A stretch of DNA of 64,000 nucleotides from Methylomarinovum caldicuralii (GTDB taxonomy: Bacteria; Pseudomonadota; Gammaproteobacteria; Methylococcales; Methylothermaceae), in the NCBI RefSeq assembly GCF_033126985.1, contig NZ_AP024714.1:124001-188000 (forward strand), read 5' to 3'. The position numbers and the translations under genes are program-made. Shown here one piece after another: positions 41,526 through 50,558 of the stretch; the first letter of the stretch is position 1, and every line of letters begins with the position of its first letter. The notes under the pieces are model-generated. The model was given only the letters and a program-made list of their open reading frames with translations, was not told the origin of the DNA and made no database searches.

Positions 41526-42737
41526 TCACACCTCCTTGGCCGCGCGCTGGCGGGCGGCGGCTACGACGGGGTTGTCATCCAGACTCGCGGCGGGACTCGT
41601 GCGCTGCGGGTCGATGTGGCTGGCGATCTCGGGCGCCTGGGCGCGGTATTCGAGCAGGGCCTCGCGCACCGCCTCCTGGGTCATGCCTTGCGCAAGAAAG
41701 CCCGCCGTCTTTTCCGGGCAGCCGGCGAGCAGGCAGAGATCGGCGATGGCCCGGGCCTCATTGCGAGCGGCCTCTACCGCCGCGGCGATCCGCGTTTCTT
41801 CCGGTTCGGTCGGATCCGCTGCAACAGGATCGCAAGCAGCGGGATCAGGGTCATGGTGCTCCATGGTCGGTGCCTCCTGGGGTTGGGGTAAGGTTGTGTG
41901 AATCGGGGGATCGAGTTCCGCGCGCATGGCCGTGACGGCGTCACGCAGGGTGCCGATCCGGTCGGCGAGCCCCGCGGCCACCGCGTCACCGCCGAAGTAG
42001 AGCCGCGCTTCGGTATCCCGCACCGCCTCGACAGTGAGCCCCCGGTGCTGGGCCACCGACTCGGTGAAGATGCCGTAGAGGCGATCCACCTCGGCCTGCA
42101 GCGCGGCGCGGGCGTCATCCGAGAGCGGCGCATGGGGGCTGAAGTCGTTCTTGTGGCTACCGGCATAGATGGCGGTGAAGCGGTAGCCGTCCTGCTCGTC
42201 CTTTCGCGACTGGTCGGCGTGCATGGCGATGACACCGATGGAGCCGACGCCGCCGGTGCGGGTGACGAACACCTCGTCGCTTGCCGCCGCCAGCGCGTAG
42301 GCGGCGGAGAAGGCCTGGTCGTTGGCTACGGCCCAGACGGGCTTGTCACGCGTGGCGGCGCGGATGCGCTCGGCCAGTTCGAAGACGCCGCCGGCCTCGC
42401 CGCCCGGGCTGTCGATGTCCAGCACGATGCCGGCCACCGCCGGGTCCGCCACCGCCCGGTCGATCCGAGCCCCGATCTCCTGGTAGCTGGCGAGCCCCGA
42501 GGCCGCCTCCAGACCCAGCGCGCGGCGCAACAGGGTCCCGTGGATCGGGATCACGGCGATGTCGCCTTGCTGCAGGGACGATGGCCGTCTGGGACTGGTT
42601 TCGAAAGGCTGGGGCTTCAGTCCGCGCTCCGGCCAGCCGATACGCTCCCCCAGGACGGCCAGGATGATTTCCAGCTTCTCCGGAGCGATCAGCAGCGGCG
42701 TCCCGATGATGCGGGCCGCGAGATGGGGCAAGCGCAT
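41526..42737 (-). CDS. S49 (SppA-like) phage prohead protease
   Basis: 403 residues. The start at 42737 is chosen because upstream sequence belongs to the antitoxin gene on the other strand. Catalytic Ser in TRTGGVGSIGVIAMH (about residue 155-165), with DIDSPGGEAGG upstream forming the oxyanion region, and the general-base Lys near SHKNDFSPHAP. The C-terminal 90 residues are acidic and may act as scaffold, as in lambda gpC/Nu3. Confidence 0.85.
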   Translation of the reverse strand: MRLPHLAARIIGTPLLIAPEKLEIILAVLGERIGWPERGLKPQPFETSPRRPSSLQQGDIAVIPIHGTLLRRALGLEAASGLASYQEIGARIDRAVADPAVAGIVLDIDSPGGEAGGVFELAERIRAATRDKPVWAVANDQAFSAAYALAAASDEVFVTRTGGVGSIGVIAMHADQSRKDEQDGYRFTAIYAGSHKNDFSPHAPLSDDARAALQAEVDRLYGIFTESVAQHRGLTVEAVRDTEARLYFGGDAVAAGLADRIGTLRDAVTAMRAELDPPIHTTLPQPQEAPTMEHHDPDPAACDPVAADPTEPEETRIAAAVEAARNEARAIADLCLLAGCPEKTAGFLAQGMTQEAVREALLEYRAQAPEIASHIDPQRTSPAASLDDNPVVAAARQRAAKEV

Positions 42738-42794
42738 GGTTGCAAAATCTCCAGGCGTGACTACAATTGTGGTAAATGGATCGAGGGTATTGAT

Positions 42795-43025
42795 ATGAGC
42801 GTTTCCGTCCGCATCGACGACACCCTGGTGGAAGAGGCCCGCGCCGCCGCCAAGGCCGAATTCCGCACGGTCCAAGGCCAAATCGAGTTCTGGGCCAAGG
42901 TGGGCCGGGCCGCCCTGGACAACCCGGACCTGCCGGCCAGCTTCATCGCCGAGAGCCTGATGGCGATGAAAGAGCCGCGCGAGCAGGCCGAACCCTTCGT
43001 GCCGCGTACTCGCAAATCCAAATGA
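42795..43025 (+). CDS. ParD-like antitoxin
   Basis: 76 residues. Starts MSVSVRIDDTLVEEARAAAK, a ribbon-helix-helix-like DNA-binding N-terminus, followed by QGQIEFWAKVGRAALDNPD typical of ParD-like antitoxins. Its ATG lies 58 bp from the divergent protease start. Overlaps the toxin gene by four bases. Probably autoregulates the shared promoter. Confidence 0.8.
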   Translation: MSVSVRIDDTLVEEARAAAKAEFRTVQGQIEFWAKVGRAALDNPDLPASFIAESLMAMKEPREQAEPFVPRTRKSK

Positions 43026-43300
43026 CCTGGGAGGTGCGGCAAACGCGCCGCTTTGCCCGGGCCTACAAGAAACTGCATGACAACATCGCCGCGGATGTGG
43101 ATGCGGCGGTCGCCGCGATCGCCGAGGATCCCGACATCAGCGAGAAGAAAAAGGGCGATCTCGCCCGGCTCTGGGTCTACAAATTCCGCAGCCAGGGCCA
43201 GCTCTATTTGCTGGGCTACACCCGGGAAGACGAAGTGCGCCTGATCTGGCTCGAGGCCATGGGGCCGCACGAGAACTTCTATCGCGATCTCAAACGCTGA
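43022..43300 (+). CDS. RelE/ParE-superfamily toxin
   Basis: 92 residues. The RelE/ParE fold pattern is visible: TRRFARAYKKLHDNIAADVD, LARLWVYKFR, YLLGYTREDEVRLIWL and a C-terminal HENFYRDLK. Either an mRNA interferase or a gyrase poison; the sequence does not decide. Ends three bases before the convergent portal stop. Confidence 0.85.
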   Translation: MTWEVRQTRRFARAYKKLHDNIAADVDAAVAAIAEDPDISEKKKGDLARLWVYKFRSQGQLYLLGYTREDEVRLIWLEAMGPHENFYRDLKR

Positions 43301-43303
43301 GGC

Positions 43304-44752
43304 TCAGCCCTTGGCGGTTTGCGTCGCCGCCGTCTGCTGCCGCGGATCGGAGTCGAACACCAGTCCCAGCTCGTCGGCGCGCCGGTTGTCCGCGGCGATC
43401 TCGCGATCCACGTCCTCGGCGTCGTAGCCGAAGGCGGAGATCGCCTCGGATCGGCTCATGAGCCCGGCACGGATGGCGGTGAGCAGCGCCTTGAACTCCT
43501 TCTCGGGATCCACCCACTGCCAGCCCTGCGGGATCCACTTGCAGTTGAGGTACTCCCGCCGGCGGAGGGCGAAGTCGGGCAATGGCAGCGCGCCTTCCAG
43601 CGCCGCCTGTTCCATCCAGGCGCGCCATACCGGACGGCAGAACTGGTGCACGATCACGCCGTGCTGGATCGCCTCGCAGCGGCGCCGGAACTCCAGCAGC
43701 CCCGCGCGGATACTGGAGTAGTTCACGCCGGTGAGGTCCCCGGTCAGCTGCTCGTAGGTGACGCCGATGGCGGCGGCCACTGCGCGGAACTGGGTGCGCA
43801 GGAACTCCGAATAAGAACCGCCCACGTCGGCCGGATCGGAGAACTTGACGTCCTCGCCGGGCTCCAGAATCTGCAGGGTGCCGGGCTCGAGTCCGGCCAG
43901 CGCCACGCCGGAGGCATCCGCTTCCCCTTCGCCCATGAGGTTGTCCTCCGGGCTCTGGCGGGTGATGAAGCCGGCGAACATGGCGGCGGTCTTTTTGCGC
44001 ACCAGTTCGGCGTCGTCGTACTGGTCGAGTTCGTTGAGTTTGACCAGCGCCCGCGAGAGCCAGGGCTCGCCCCGGATCTGTCCCGGCCGCAGGGGTCGGA
44101 ACAGATGGATGATCTCGGCGGCCGGCACCCGCACGGTTTCCCTATCGGCGCTGCCAGCGGGGCTCAGCGTGCCGTCCTCCGGGTGGACGCGATAGAGGTG
44201 GTAGGCGACGCGCCGGCCCAGCTTGTCGAACTCGATGCCGGCGCGGATCCGGTTGCCGTTGGGCGCCTCGGTATTCAGGGTCAGCGGCAAATGCTCGGGT
44301 TCCAGCAGTTGCAGCTGGAGCGGCACCGACAGGCCGTCCTCGCGACGGCGCGGGCGCAGCCGCACGAGGCATTCGCCGCCTTCCAGCATGGCCCGGCAGG
44401 CGAGCGCCTGCAGGCCGTAGAAGTCGGTGAGCCCCGCGCTGTCTGCCTCCTCGGTCCAGACCCACCACAACGACTGGATCGCTTTGCGCAGCTCGGCATC
44501 CTCGACCAGGCTCTGCGGCTTGATGCCGGTGCCGACGGCGTTGGCCACGAAGGCCTCGACGGCGGCCGAGGCCCAGGCGTTGCGGCGCACTAGGTCGCGG
44601 GACTTGGCGCGCAGCTCGCTGTTCGTGGCGAGCATGGCGGCCACCGCGCCGGGATTGCCGGGCGTCCAGACGACACTGCGTCGCCCGCGGCCCGCCGCCT
44701 CGTGCACGGGCGGGCTCTTGAGCCGGCTGCGGATGCGCTGGAACCAGCCCAT
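43304..44752 (-). CDS. Phage portal protein, lambda gpB family
   Basis: 482 residues from the ATG at 44752 (MGWFQRIRSRLK). Family marks: RSRDLVRRNAWASAAVEAFVANAVGTGI, EGGECLVRLRPR, and GVNYSSIRAGLLEFRRRCE. Dodecameric DNA gate at the head vertex. One base separates it from the gpW-like gene. Confidence 0.9.
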   Translation of the reverse strand: MGWFQRIRSRLKSPPVHEAAGRGRRSVVWTPGNPGAVAAMLATNSELRAKSRDLVRRNAWASAAVEAFVANAVGTGIKPQSLVEDAELRKAIQSLWWVWTEEADSAGLTDFYGLQALACRAMLEGGECLVRLRPRRREDGLSVPLQLQLLEPEHLPLTLNTEAPNGNRIRAGIEFDKLGRRVAYHLYRVHPEDGTLSPAGSADRETVRVPAAEIIHLFRPLRPGQIRGEPWLSRALVKLNELDQYDDAELVRKKTAAMFAGFITRQSPEDNLMGEGEADASGVALAGLEPGTLQILEPGEDVKFSDPADVGGSYSEFLRTQFRAVAAAIGVTYEQLTGDLTGVNYSSIRAGLLEFRRRCEAIQHGVIVHQFCRPVWRAWMEQAALEGALPLPDFALRRREYLNCKWIPQGWQWVDPEKEFKALLTAIRAGLMSRSEAISAFGYDAEDVDREIAADNRRADELGLVFDSDPRQQTAATQTAKG

Positions 44753-44753
44753 C

Positions 44754-44960
44754 TCAGAAGCCCTTGTCCGTGGTGAGGCGGATCTGGCGCACCGGCGTCC
44801 GTCCCTGATCTCGGGCCAGACTCGCATCGATCTCGCGCAGCGCCGCGCGCAGCTCGGCCACCGAGCGGTACTCCACCGTCTTGTCGCCGAAGGTCACGCG
44901 CCGCTCGCCCCGGGCCAGGGCGCGCTCCAGGGCCTCGCGGTCGGCCTGGGTCCAGGCCAT
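44754..44960 (-). CDS. gpW-like head-tail joining protein
   Basis: 68 residues. MAWTQADREALERALARGE, then VEYRSVAELRAALREID, matching the gpW family, and in the lambda position before the portal gene. Stabilises DNA in the head before tail attachment. Confidence 0.85.
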   Translation of the reverse strand: MAWTQADREALERALARGERRVTFGDKTVEYRSVAELRAALREIDASLARDQGRTPVRQIRLTTDKGF

Positions 44961-44961
44961 C

Positions 44962-45083
44962 TCAGGCGCCCGCCAGCGCGGCCAGTTCCAGCACCAGATC
45001 GGTCTGATCGGTCTGGCCGTTTCGGTAGACGATCCTCGCGAAGCGACCGACAGGACGCCCCAGAACAGTGAAAGTACCCGTTC
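44962..45083 (-). pseudogene. C-terminal stub of the gene upstream of gpW
   Basis: 39 codons ([20 protein letters not shown]... ending LELAALAGA and stop) opening directly out of the intron B junction. In lambda-type heads the gene here is the terminase large subunit, but the stub is too short to identify. The rest is absent on the far side of the intron/IS66 block. Confidence 0.5.
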
Positions 45084-45656
45084 ATTGCGCCAGGCCAAGC
45101 CTGGAGAAGGAGGAAGTTATGTAGAAGGAAAGACATCGCTGAAACCTTCAGAGCGACCTGACAGGTGCAAGTCCTGTCCGGCCAAGGCTGGCCACCAGCC
45201 GGAACCGAGTGTTGCGTGGTCGAGGAGCGATCCCGACTGCGAAGCGTACACAGGGGGCCTGTAGGCCGCGTGATGGAGCCTCGAAAGTACGGAATGCGGA
45301 GCCGACGTTATTGAACGGACGGAAGGCAACAGGGGTGGTGCTGTACTGGCCTGGCATCATCCCTCCGCCGGGGTCGAAGAGCGGGGCATGCAGGGCAAGG
45401 GTCGCCCAGGAACCTGGGAGGGCTCGATCACTCCTTGCGGGAAGAGCGGTGCGGGCGCCGTGTGAGAAAAGGCCCAGGCCCATCGGAGCGGTGTCCGGCC
45501 GATGGGAGCGAACGGGACACGAAGCAGGGTACCGGCGCGCGAAGGCGACGAAGCGCGCTGGGAAGGTGATCGAGCAATCGGAGCCTGCCGATAGTACCTG
45601 GGAAGTCGGGGAACCTGCCCCAAGGGACCCGATGGAGGGAAGCGGCAGGTCGGACG

Positions 45657-46991
45657 ATGGGGCTTTCGGAGGGGCAGATGGCCGGGACATCGAGCCAGGA
45701 AAACATCTCAACACGACAACGGAAGCTAGTGGAACTGGCCCGGATCGAACCGAAGCTGGAACTGACCACGATTGCCCACCACATCGACGTGGTGTGGCTG
45801 GAAGAAGCCTGGCGGCGCACCCGCAAGGACGGGGCCGCCGGGGTGGACGGCGTGACTGCATCCCAATACGCAGCCGCCTTAGAGGAGAACCTGACGCGCC
45901 TGCTGGAACGGTTCAAGACCGGCCGGTATCGGGCGCCTGCGGTACGGCGCGTCCACCTGCCCAAGCCGGGAACGGGAAAGACCCGCCCGATCGGCATTCC
46001 CACGCTGGAAGACAAGGTGCTGCAACGGGCGGTGCTGATGGCGCTGGAACCCATCTTCGAGCAGGACTTTCTCGACTGCGCCTACGGGTTCCGGCCCGGA
46101 CGCAGTGCCCACCAGGCCCTGGAGAGGCTATGGGGCGGGCTGATGGCCATGGGCGGTGGCTGGGTCATCGACCTGGACATCCAAAACTTCTTCGACGACG
46201 TGGACCGGGACCGGCTGCGGAACTTTCTGGGGCAGAGGGTGCGCGACGGCGTGATCTGCCGCGTGATCGGTAAATGGCTGAATGCCGGCGTCATGGAGAG
46301 CGGACAGCTTCACTACCCCGAACAAGGGACACCGCAAGGTGGGGTGATCTCCCCGCTGCTGGCCAACCTCTACCTGCATCACGTGCTCGACCTGTGGTTC
46401 GAGCAGACGGTCAAACCGCGACTGCAAGGCAGCGCCTTCGAAGTCCGGTTCGCCGACGATGCGGTCCTGGTGTTCAAACGGGAAGAAGACGCCCGGCGGG
46501 TATTGGCCGTTCTGGGCAAGCGCCTGGCCAAATACGGCCTGCGCCTGCACCCGGACAAAACCCGCCTGCTCGACTTCAGAAAACCCGGACGGAAAGGCCA
46601 GAGCTTCCAATACCTGGGATTCACCCACTACTGGGGACGCTCAAGGAAAGGGCGTTGGGTCGTCAAACGCAAGACCGCCCAAGCCCGGCTCAGCCGCTCC
46701 CTGCAGGCGATCAACCACTGGTGCCGGATGCACCGCCACTGGCCGGTTGCAGACCAACAAGCGGCCCTGAGCCGCAAACTCAAGGGGCATTATGCCTACT
46801 ATGGGATCGTCGGCAACAGCCAATCGCTGGCCCGCTTCCTGTACGAGGTCAGACGGCGCTGGTACAAATGGTTGTCCCGCCGCAACCGGGAACGGATGAA
46901 CTGGGACCATTTTGGGCGGCTGTACAAACGATACCCACTCCCCCCACCGCGCGTGGTTCACGGAATTGCCCGTTGCGTAGCGACGCCATAG
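45657..46991 (+). CDS. ltrA: Group II intron reverse transcriptase/maturase, copy B
   Basis: 444 residues, intact, same motifs as copy A ([21 protein letters not shown] at about 265, no HNH domain). It carries LVELA, AALEENL and FKREED, shared only with copy C, and a private Gly-to-Ser change (GVMESGQ). Ends seven bases before domain V. Confidence 0.9.
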   Translation: MGLSEGQMAGTSSQENISTRQRKLVELARIEPKLELTTIAHHIDVVWLEEAWRRTRKDGAAGVDGVTASQYAAALEENLTRLLERFKTGRYRAPAVRRVHLPKPGTGKTRPIGIPTLEDKVLQRAVLMALEPIFEQDFLDCAYGFRPGRSAHQALERLWGGLMAMGGGWVIDLDIQNFFDDVDRDRLRNFLGQRVRDGVICRVIGKWLNAGVMESGQLHYPEQGTPQGGVISPLLANLYLHHVLDLWFEQTVKPRLQGSAFEVRFADDAVLVFKREEDARRVLAVLGKRLAKYGLRLHPDKTRLLDFRKPGRKGQSFQYLGFTHYWGRSRKGRWVVKRKTAQARLSRSLQAINHWCRMHRHWPVADQQAALSRKLKGHYAYYGIVGNSQSLARFLYEVRRRWYKWLSRRNRERMNWDHFGRLYKRYPLPPPRVVHGIARCVATP

Positions 46992-46997
46992 TCCGAG

Positions 46998-47030
46998 GAG
47001 CCGGATGCCTTAATCGGGCACGTCCGGATC
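46998..47030 (+). ncRNA. Group II intron domain V hairpin (copy B)
   Basis: 33-nt hairpin GAGCCGGATGCC...CCGGATC with the AGC-type catalytic triad region at its base; the most conserved ribozyme element. Domain VI (stem ACCGCGGG/CCCGCGGT, candidate bulged A in GGTCACCC) follows to 47066. Equivalent positions exist in the other copies. Confidence 0.75.
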
Positions 47031-47070
47031 TGTGGGAACCGCGGGTGAGCAATCGCCCGCGGTCACCCGG

Positions 47071-48571
47071 CCGGTCTTGCCAAGTGCCTGAAGATTCAGG
47101 AGAATGCGGGCCATGGAAAGACTTGATCTGGACCTGAGCCGCCCACCTCCCTTGCCCGGGACGGTGGAGGAATGCCACCGGGTGATCGAAGCGCTTTGGC
47201 GGGCGCTGGGAGAATTTCAGCAGATCCAGGCGCGAGTGGAAGAACTGGAGGAACAGTTGGCCTTGGGGTCCGACAATTCCTCCCAACCACCTTCCCAGGA
47301 CAGCACGAAGAAGCGCGCCGAGCGCAAGGGCAAGCGACCGACGGGACGCAAGAAAGGGGCGCAGGTGGGACATCCCAGGCACGAGCGGGCTCTGGTTCCG
47401 GCAGAAGCAGTGGACGAGGTCCGGCATTACTTTCCCCATGGCCGCTGCGAGTGCGGTGGGTCGGTGGCGGTGCGGGGATTCCGTCCCCATCAGGTGTTCG
47501 ACCTGCCCGAGATTCGTTACCGGGTGGTCGAACACCGGGTGTATGAAGGCCGCTGTGGGTGGTGTGGTCAGAAGCACCAGGGGCGGCTACCGGATGAGGT
47601 TCCCCGCGGCCAGATGGGACCTGGGCTGGTGGCGTGGATTGGCTTGATGACGGGGCGCTATCACCTGTCGCTGCGGGAAGTCGAAGCGCTGCTGGAAGAA
47701 CAATGGGGTCTGAGATTCAGCCTGGGGGCGATCAGCCAGAGCCAGATCCCGCTGCAGGCGTGGCTGGGTCCGGTCTACAACCAGATTGGCGAGGCGGTCA
47801 GAAAAGCGCTGATCGCCCATGCCGACGAGACCCGCCACTACCGGGGCCGCAGCATCTATTGGCTGTGGGCGCTGACGACCGATCAGATGGCGTATTTCCT
47901 GACCCATTATTCCCGCGGCAAGGGTGCGGCCGGTGAGCTGTTGGGGGATTTCCAGGGAATCCTGGTGACCGACCGCCACGGGGCCTACAACGACCATCCC
48001 CAGGACTCACACCAATACTGCTGGGCGCATCTCATCCGCAACCTGGAACGGATCGCCGGGCGCAAGGGACAGGCCGGCGAAGATGGCGAACGCCTGCTCC
48101 GGGCCGCCCGCCTGACGGTTCACTGCGGCAAGCTCTGGCAACAGAGCCATTACCCATCCGACCGCTACCGAAGGCGATTGGAACGCCTCAAAGCCCTCTT
48201 CCGGCGCGAACTGGAACAGGCCGCCCAAAGACATGGCGACAACAAAACCGGTCGCAGCTGCCGCAAGTTGTTGGACGATTTTCCCAGGTTCTGGACCTTC
48301 CCGGACCATCCCGGGGTACCGATGACCAACAACACGGCAGAGCGTGCCCTACGCCCCTATGTCATCTGGCGCAAGACCCGTTTCTTCAGCCAGTCGCATC
48401 GCGGTGACTGCTTCCGACCCATGATCCTGTCGCTGGTCGAAACCTGCAAGCGCCTCAAGATCGGCGTCTATCAGACCCTGCGGACCATCTGCGCCCAGGG
48501 CATGGCAGAGGGCGAGGTCACCTTCCGCCTGCCCCTGCCGGAACCTCAACCACTTCCAGTGGCAAGCCCGG
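47071..48571 (+). mobile_element. IS66-type element, copy 1
   Basis: 1,501 bp between intron junctions. Tips form short inverted repeats CCGGTCTTGCCA and CCGGGCTTGCCA. A single transposase gene; no TnpA/TnpB accessory genes. No target duplication can be assigned because both tips touch introns. Confidence 0.75.
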
Positions 48572-48579
48572 CCGGGTGA
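47113..48579 (+). CDS. IS66-family transposase, copy 1
   Basis: 488 residues. N-terminal coiled coil (VEELEEQLALGSDNSSQPPSQ), zinc-binding part (CECGG, later CGWCG), and the DDE core: Asp in HADETRHYRG (about 236), Asp in VTDRHGAY (about 286) and Glu in NNTAERALRP (about 405). AGGAG precedes the start. The stop codon (TGA at 48577-48579) lies inside intron C, so the element alone would encode a different C-terminus. Confidence 0.9.
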   Translation: MERLDLDLSRPPPLPGTVEECHRVIEALWRALGEFQQIQARVEELEEQLALGSDNSSQPPSQDSTKKRAERKGKRPTGRKKGAQVGHPRHERALVPAEAVDEVRHYFPHGRCECGGSVAVRGFRPHQVFDLPEIRYRVVEHRVYEGRCGWCGQKHQGRLPDEVPRGQMGPGLVAWIGLMTGRYHLSLREVEALLEEQWGLRFSLGAISQSQIPLQAWLGPVYNQIGEAVRKALIAHADETRHYRGRSIYWLWALTTDQMAYFLTHYSRGKGAAGELLGDFQGILVTDRHGAYNDHPQDSHQYCWAHLIRNLERIAGRKGQAGEDGERLLRAARLTVHCGKLWQQSHYPSDRYRRRLERLKALFRRELEQAAQRHGDNKTGRSCRKLLDDFPRFWTFPDHPGVPMTNNTAERALRPYVIWRKTRFFSQSHRGDCFRPMILSLVETCKRLKIGVYQTLRTICAQGMAEGEVTFRLPLPEPQPLPVASPAG

Positions 48580-50558
48580 CCGCGGGCGATTGCTCACCCG
48601 CGGTTCCCACAGATCCGGACGTGCCCGATTAAGGCATCCGGCTCCTCGGACTATGGCGTCGCTACGCAACGGGCAATTCCGTGAACCACGCGCGGTGGGG
48701 GGAGTGGGTATCGTTTGTACAGCCGCCCAAAATGGTCCCAGTTCATCCGTTCCCGGTTGCGGCGGGACAACCATTTGTACCAGCGCCGTCTGACCTCGTA
48801 CAGGAAGCGGGCCAGCGATTGGCTGTTGCCGACGATCCCATAGTAGGCATAATGCCCCTTGAGTTTGCGGCTCAGGGCCGCTTGTTGGTCTGCAACCGGC
48901 CAGTGGCGGTGCATCCGGCACCAGTGGTTGATCGCCTGCAGGGAGCGGCTGAGCCGGGCTTGGGCGGTCTTGCGTTTGACGACCCAACGCCCTTTCCTTG
49001 AGCGTCCCCAGTAGTGGGTGAATCCCAGGTATTGGAAGCTCTGGCCTTTCCGTCCGGGTTTTCTGAAGTCGAGCAGGCGGGTTTTGTCCGGGTGCAGGCG
49101 CAGGCCGTATTTGGCCAGGCGCTTGCCCGGAACGGCCAATACCCGCCGGGCGTCTTCTTCCCGTTTGAACACCAGGACCGCATCGTCGGCGAACCGGACT
49201 TCGAAGGCGCTGCCTTGCAGTCGCGGTTTGACCGTCTGCTCGAACCACAGGTCGAGCACGTGATGCAGGTAGAGGTTGGCCAGCAGTGGGGAGATCACCC
49301 CACCTTGCGGTGTCCCTTGTTCGGGGTAGTGAAGCTGTCCGCCTTCCATGACACCGGCATTCAGCCATTTACCGATCACGCGGCAGATCACGCCGTCGCG
49401 CACCCTCTGCCCCAGAAAGTTCCGCAGCCGGTCCCGGTCCACGTCGTCGAAGAAGTTTTGGATGTCCAGGTCGATGACCCAGCCACCGCCCATGGCCATC
49501 AGCCCGCCCCATAGCCTCTCCAGGGCCTGGTGGGCACTGCGTCCGGGCCGGAACCCGTAGGCGCAGTCGAGAAAGTCCTGCTCGAAGATGGGTTCCAGCG
49601 CCATCAGCACCGCCCGTTGCAGCACCTTGTCTTCCAGCGTGGGAATGCCGATCGGGCGGGTCTTTCCCGTTCCCGGCTTGGGCAGGTGGACGCGCCGTAC
49701 CGCAGGCGCCCGATACCGGCCGGTCTTGAACCGTTCCAGCAGGCGCGTCAGGTTCTCCTCTAAGGCGGCTGCGTATTGGGATGCAGTCACGCCGTCCACC
49801 CCGGCGGCCCCGTCCTTGCGGGTGCGCCGCCAGGCTTCTTCCAGCCACACCACGTCGATGTGGTGGGCAATCGTGGTCAGTTCCAGCTTCGGTTCGATCC
49901 GGGCCAGTTCCACTAGCTTCCGTTGTCGTGTTGAGATGTTTTCCTGGCTCGATGTCCCGGCCATCTGCCCCTCCGAAAGCCCCATCGTCCGACCTGCCGC
50001 TTCCCTCCATCGGGTCCCTTGGGGCAGGTTCCCCGACTTCCCAGGTACTATCGGCAGGCTCCGATTGCTCGATCACCTTCCCAGCGCGCTTCGTCGCCTT
50101 CGCGCGCCGGTACCCTGCTTCGTGTCCCGTTCGCTCCCATCGGCCGGACACCGCTCCGATGGGCCTGGGCCTTTTCTCACACGGCGCCCGCACCGCTCTT
50201 CCCGCAAGGAGTGATCGAGCCCTCCCAGGTTCCTGGGCGACCCTTGCCCTGCATGCCCCGCTCTTCGACCCCGGCGGAGGGATGATGCCAGGCCAGTACA
50301 GCACCACCCCTGTTGCCTTCCGTCCGTTCAACAACGTCGGCTCCGCATTCCGTACTTTCGAGGCTCCATCACGCGGCCTACAGGCCCCCTGTGTACGCTT
50401 CGCAGTCGGGATCGCTCCTCGACCACGCAACACTCGGTTCCGGCTGGTGGCCAGCCTTGGCCGGACAGGACTTGCACCTGTCAGGTCGCTCTGAAGGTTT
50501 CAGCGATGTCTTTCCTTCTACATAACTTCCTCCTTCTCCAGGCTTGGCCTGGCGCAAT
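48572..50558 (-). mobile_element. Group II intron, copy C
   Basis: Complete 1,987 bp, inverted relative to copy B. In its own orientation the 5' flank ends GTGTCCTTTC and the 3' flank is CCGGGCTTGCCA of the IS66 right tip. Shares at least five diagnostic bases with copy B against copies A and D. Confidence 0.85.
48651..49985 (-). CDS. ltrA: Group II intron reverse transcriptase/maturase, copy C
   Basis: 444 residues, intact. LVELA, AALEENL and FKREED as in copy B; private Leu-to-Pro change (LAVPGKRL instead of LAVLGKRL) after the FADD motif, which could affect folding. Confidence 0.9.
   Translation of the reverse strand: MGLSEGQMAGTSSQENISTRQRKLVELARIEPKLELTTIAHHIDVVWLEEAWRRTRKDGAAGVDGVTASQYAAALEENLTRLLERFKTGRYRAPAVRRVHLPKPGTGKTRPIGIPTLEDKVLQRAVLMALEPIFEQDFLDCAYGFRPGRSAHQALERLWGGLMAMGGGWVIDLDIQNFFDDVDRDRLRNFLGQRVRDGVICRVIGKWLNAGVMEGGQLHYPEQGTPQGGVISPLLANLYLHHVLDLWFEQTVKPRLQGSAFEVRFADDAVLVFKREEDARRVLAVPGKRLAKYGLRLHPDKTRLLDFRKPGRKGQSFQYLGFTHYWGRSRKGRWVVKRKTAQARLSRSLQAINHWCRMHRHWPVADQQAALSRKLKGHYAYYGIVGNSQSLARFLYEVRRRWYKWLSRRNRERMNWDHFGRLYKRYPLPPPRVVHGIARCVATP

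Larger units (their letters stand above)
30478..45083 (-). mobile_element. Decayed lambda-like prophage
   Basis: Contiguous minus-strand block with the head order of lambda (gpW, portal, S49 protease, decoration, capsid, FII-like, U-like), then tail tip and lysis genes. Missing: integrase, repressor, replication genes, terminase, major tail protein and chaperones. The upstream end stops abruptly at group II intron B. No attachment-site repeats could be identified. Confidence 0.85.
45084..47070 (+). mobile_element. Group II intron, copy B
   Basis: Complete 1,987 bp. 5' flank ends TACCCGTTC; intron begins ATTGCGCC; 3' end GGTCACCCGG then CCGGTCTTGCCA of the IS66 tip. About 570 nt of ribozyme domains I-III precede the reverse transcriptase gene; domains V and VI follow it. 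Confidence 0.85.
45084..50558. mobile_element. Composite block: group II intron B / IS66 / inverted group II intron C
   Basis: 5,475 bp. Two complete 1,987-bp introns point towards each other, their 3' ends abutting the two tips of one IS66-type element. Outer flanks are unrelated: a prophage gene stub on the left and a truncated glycine-repeat gene on the right, with no direct repeat between them. The same arrangement recurs at 60105 to the window end. Confidence 0.8.

Noticed and set aside
45209-46273. 354-codon frame in the intron 5' region (and its copies at 3232, 49369 and 60230)
   Set aside because: It overlaps ribozyme domains and the RT gene in another frame, is Gly/Arg-rich and has no domain.
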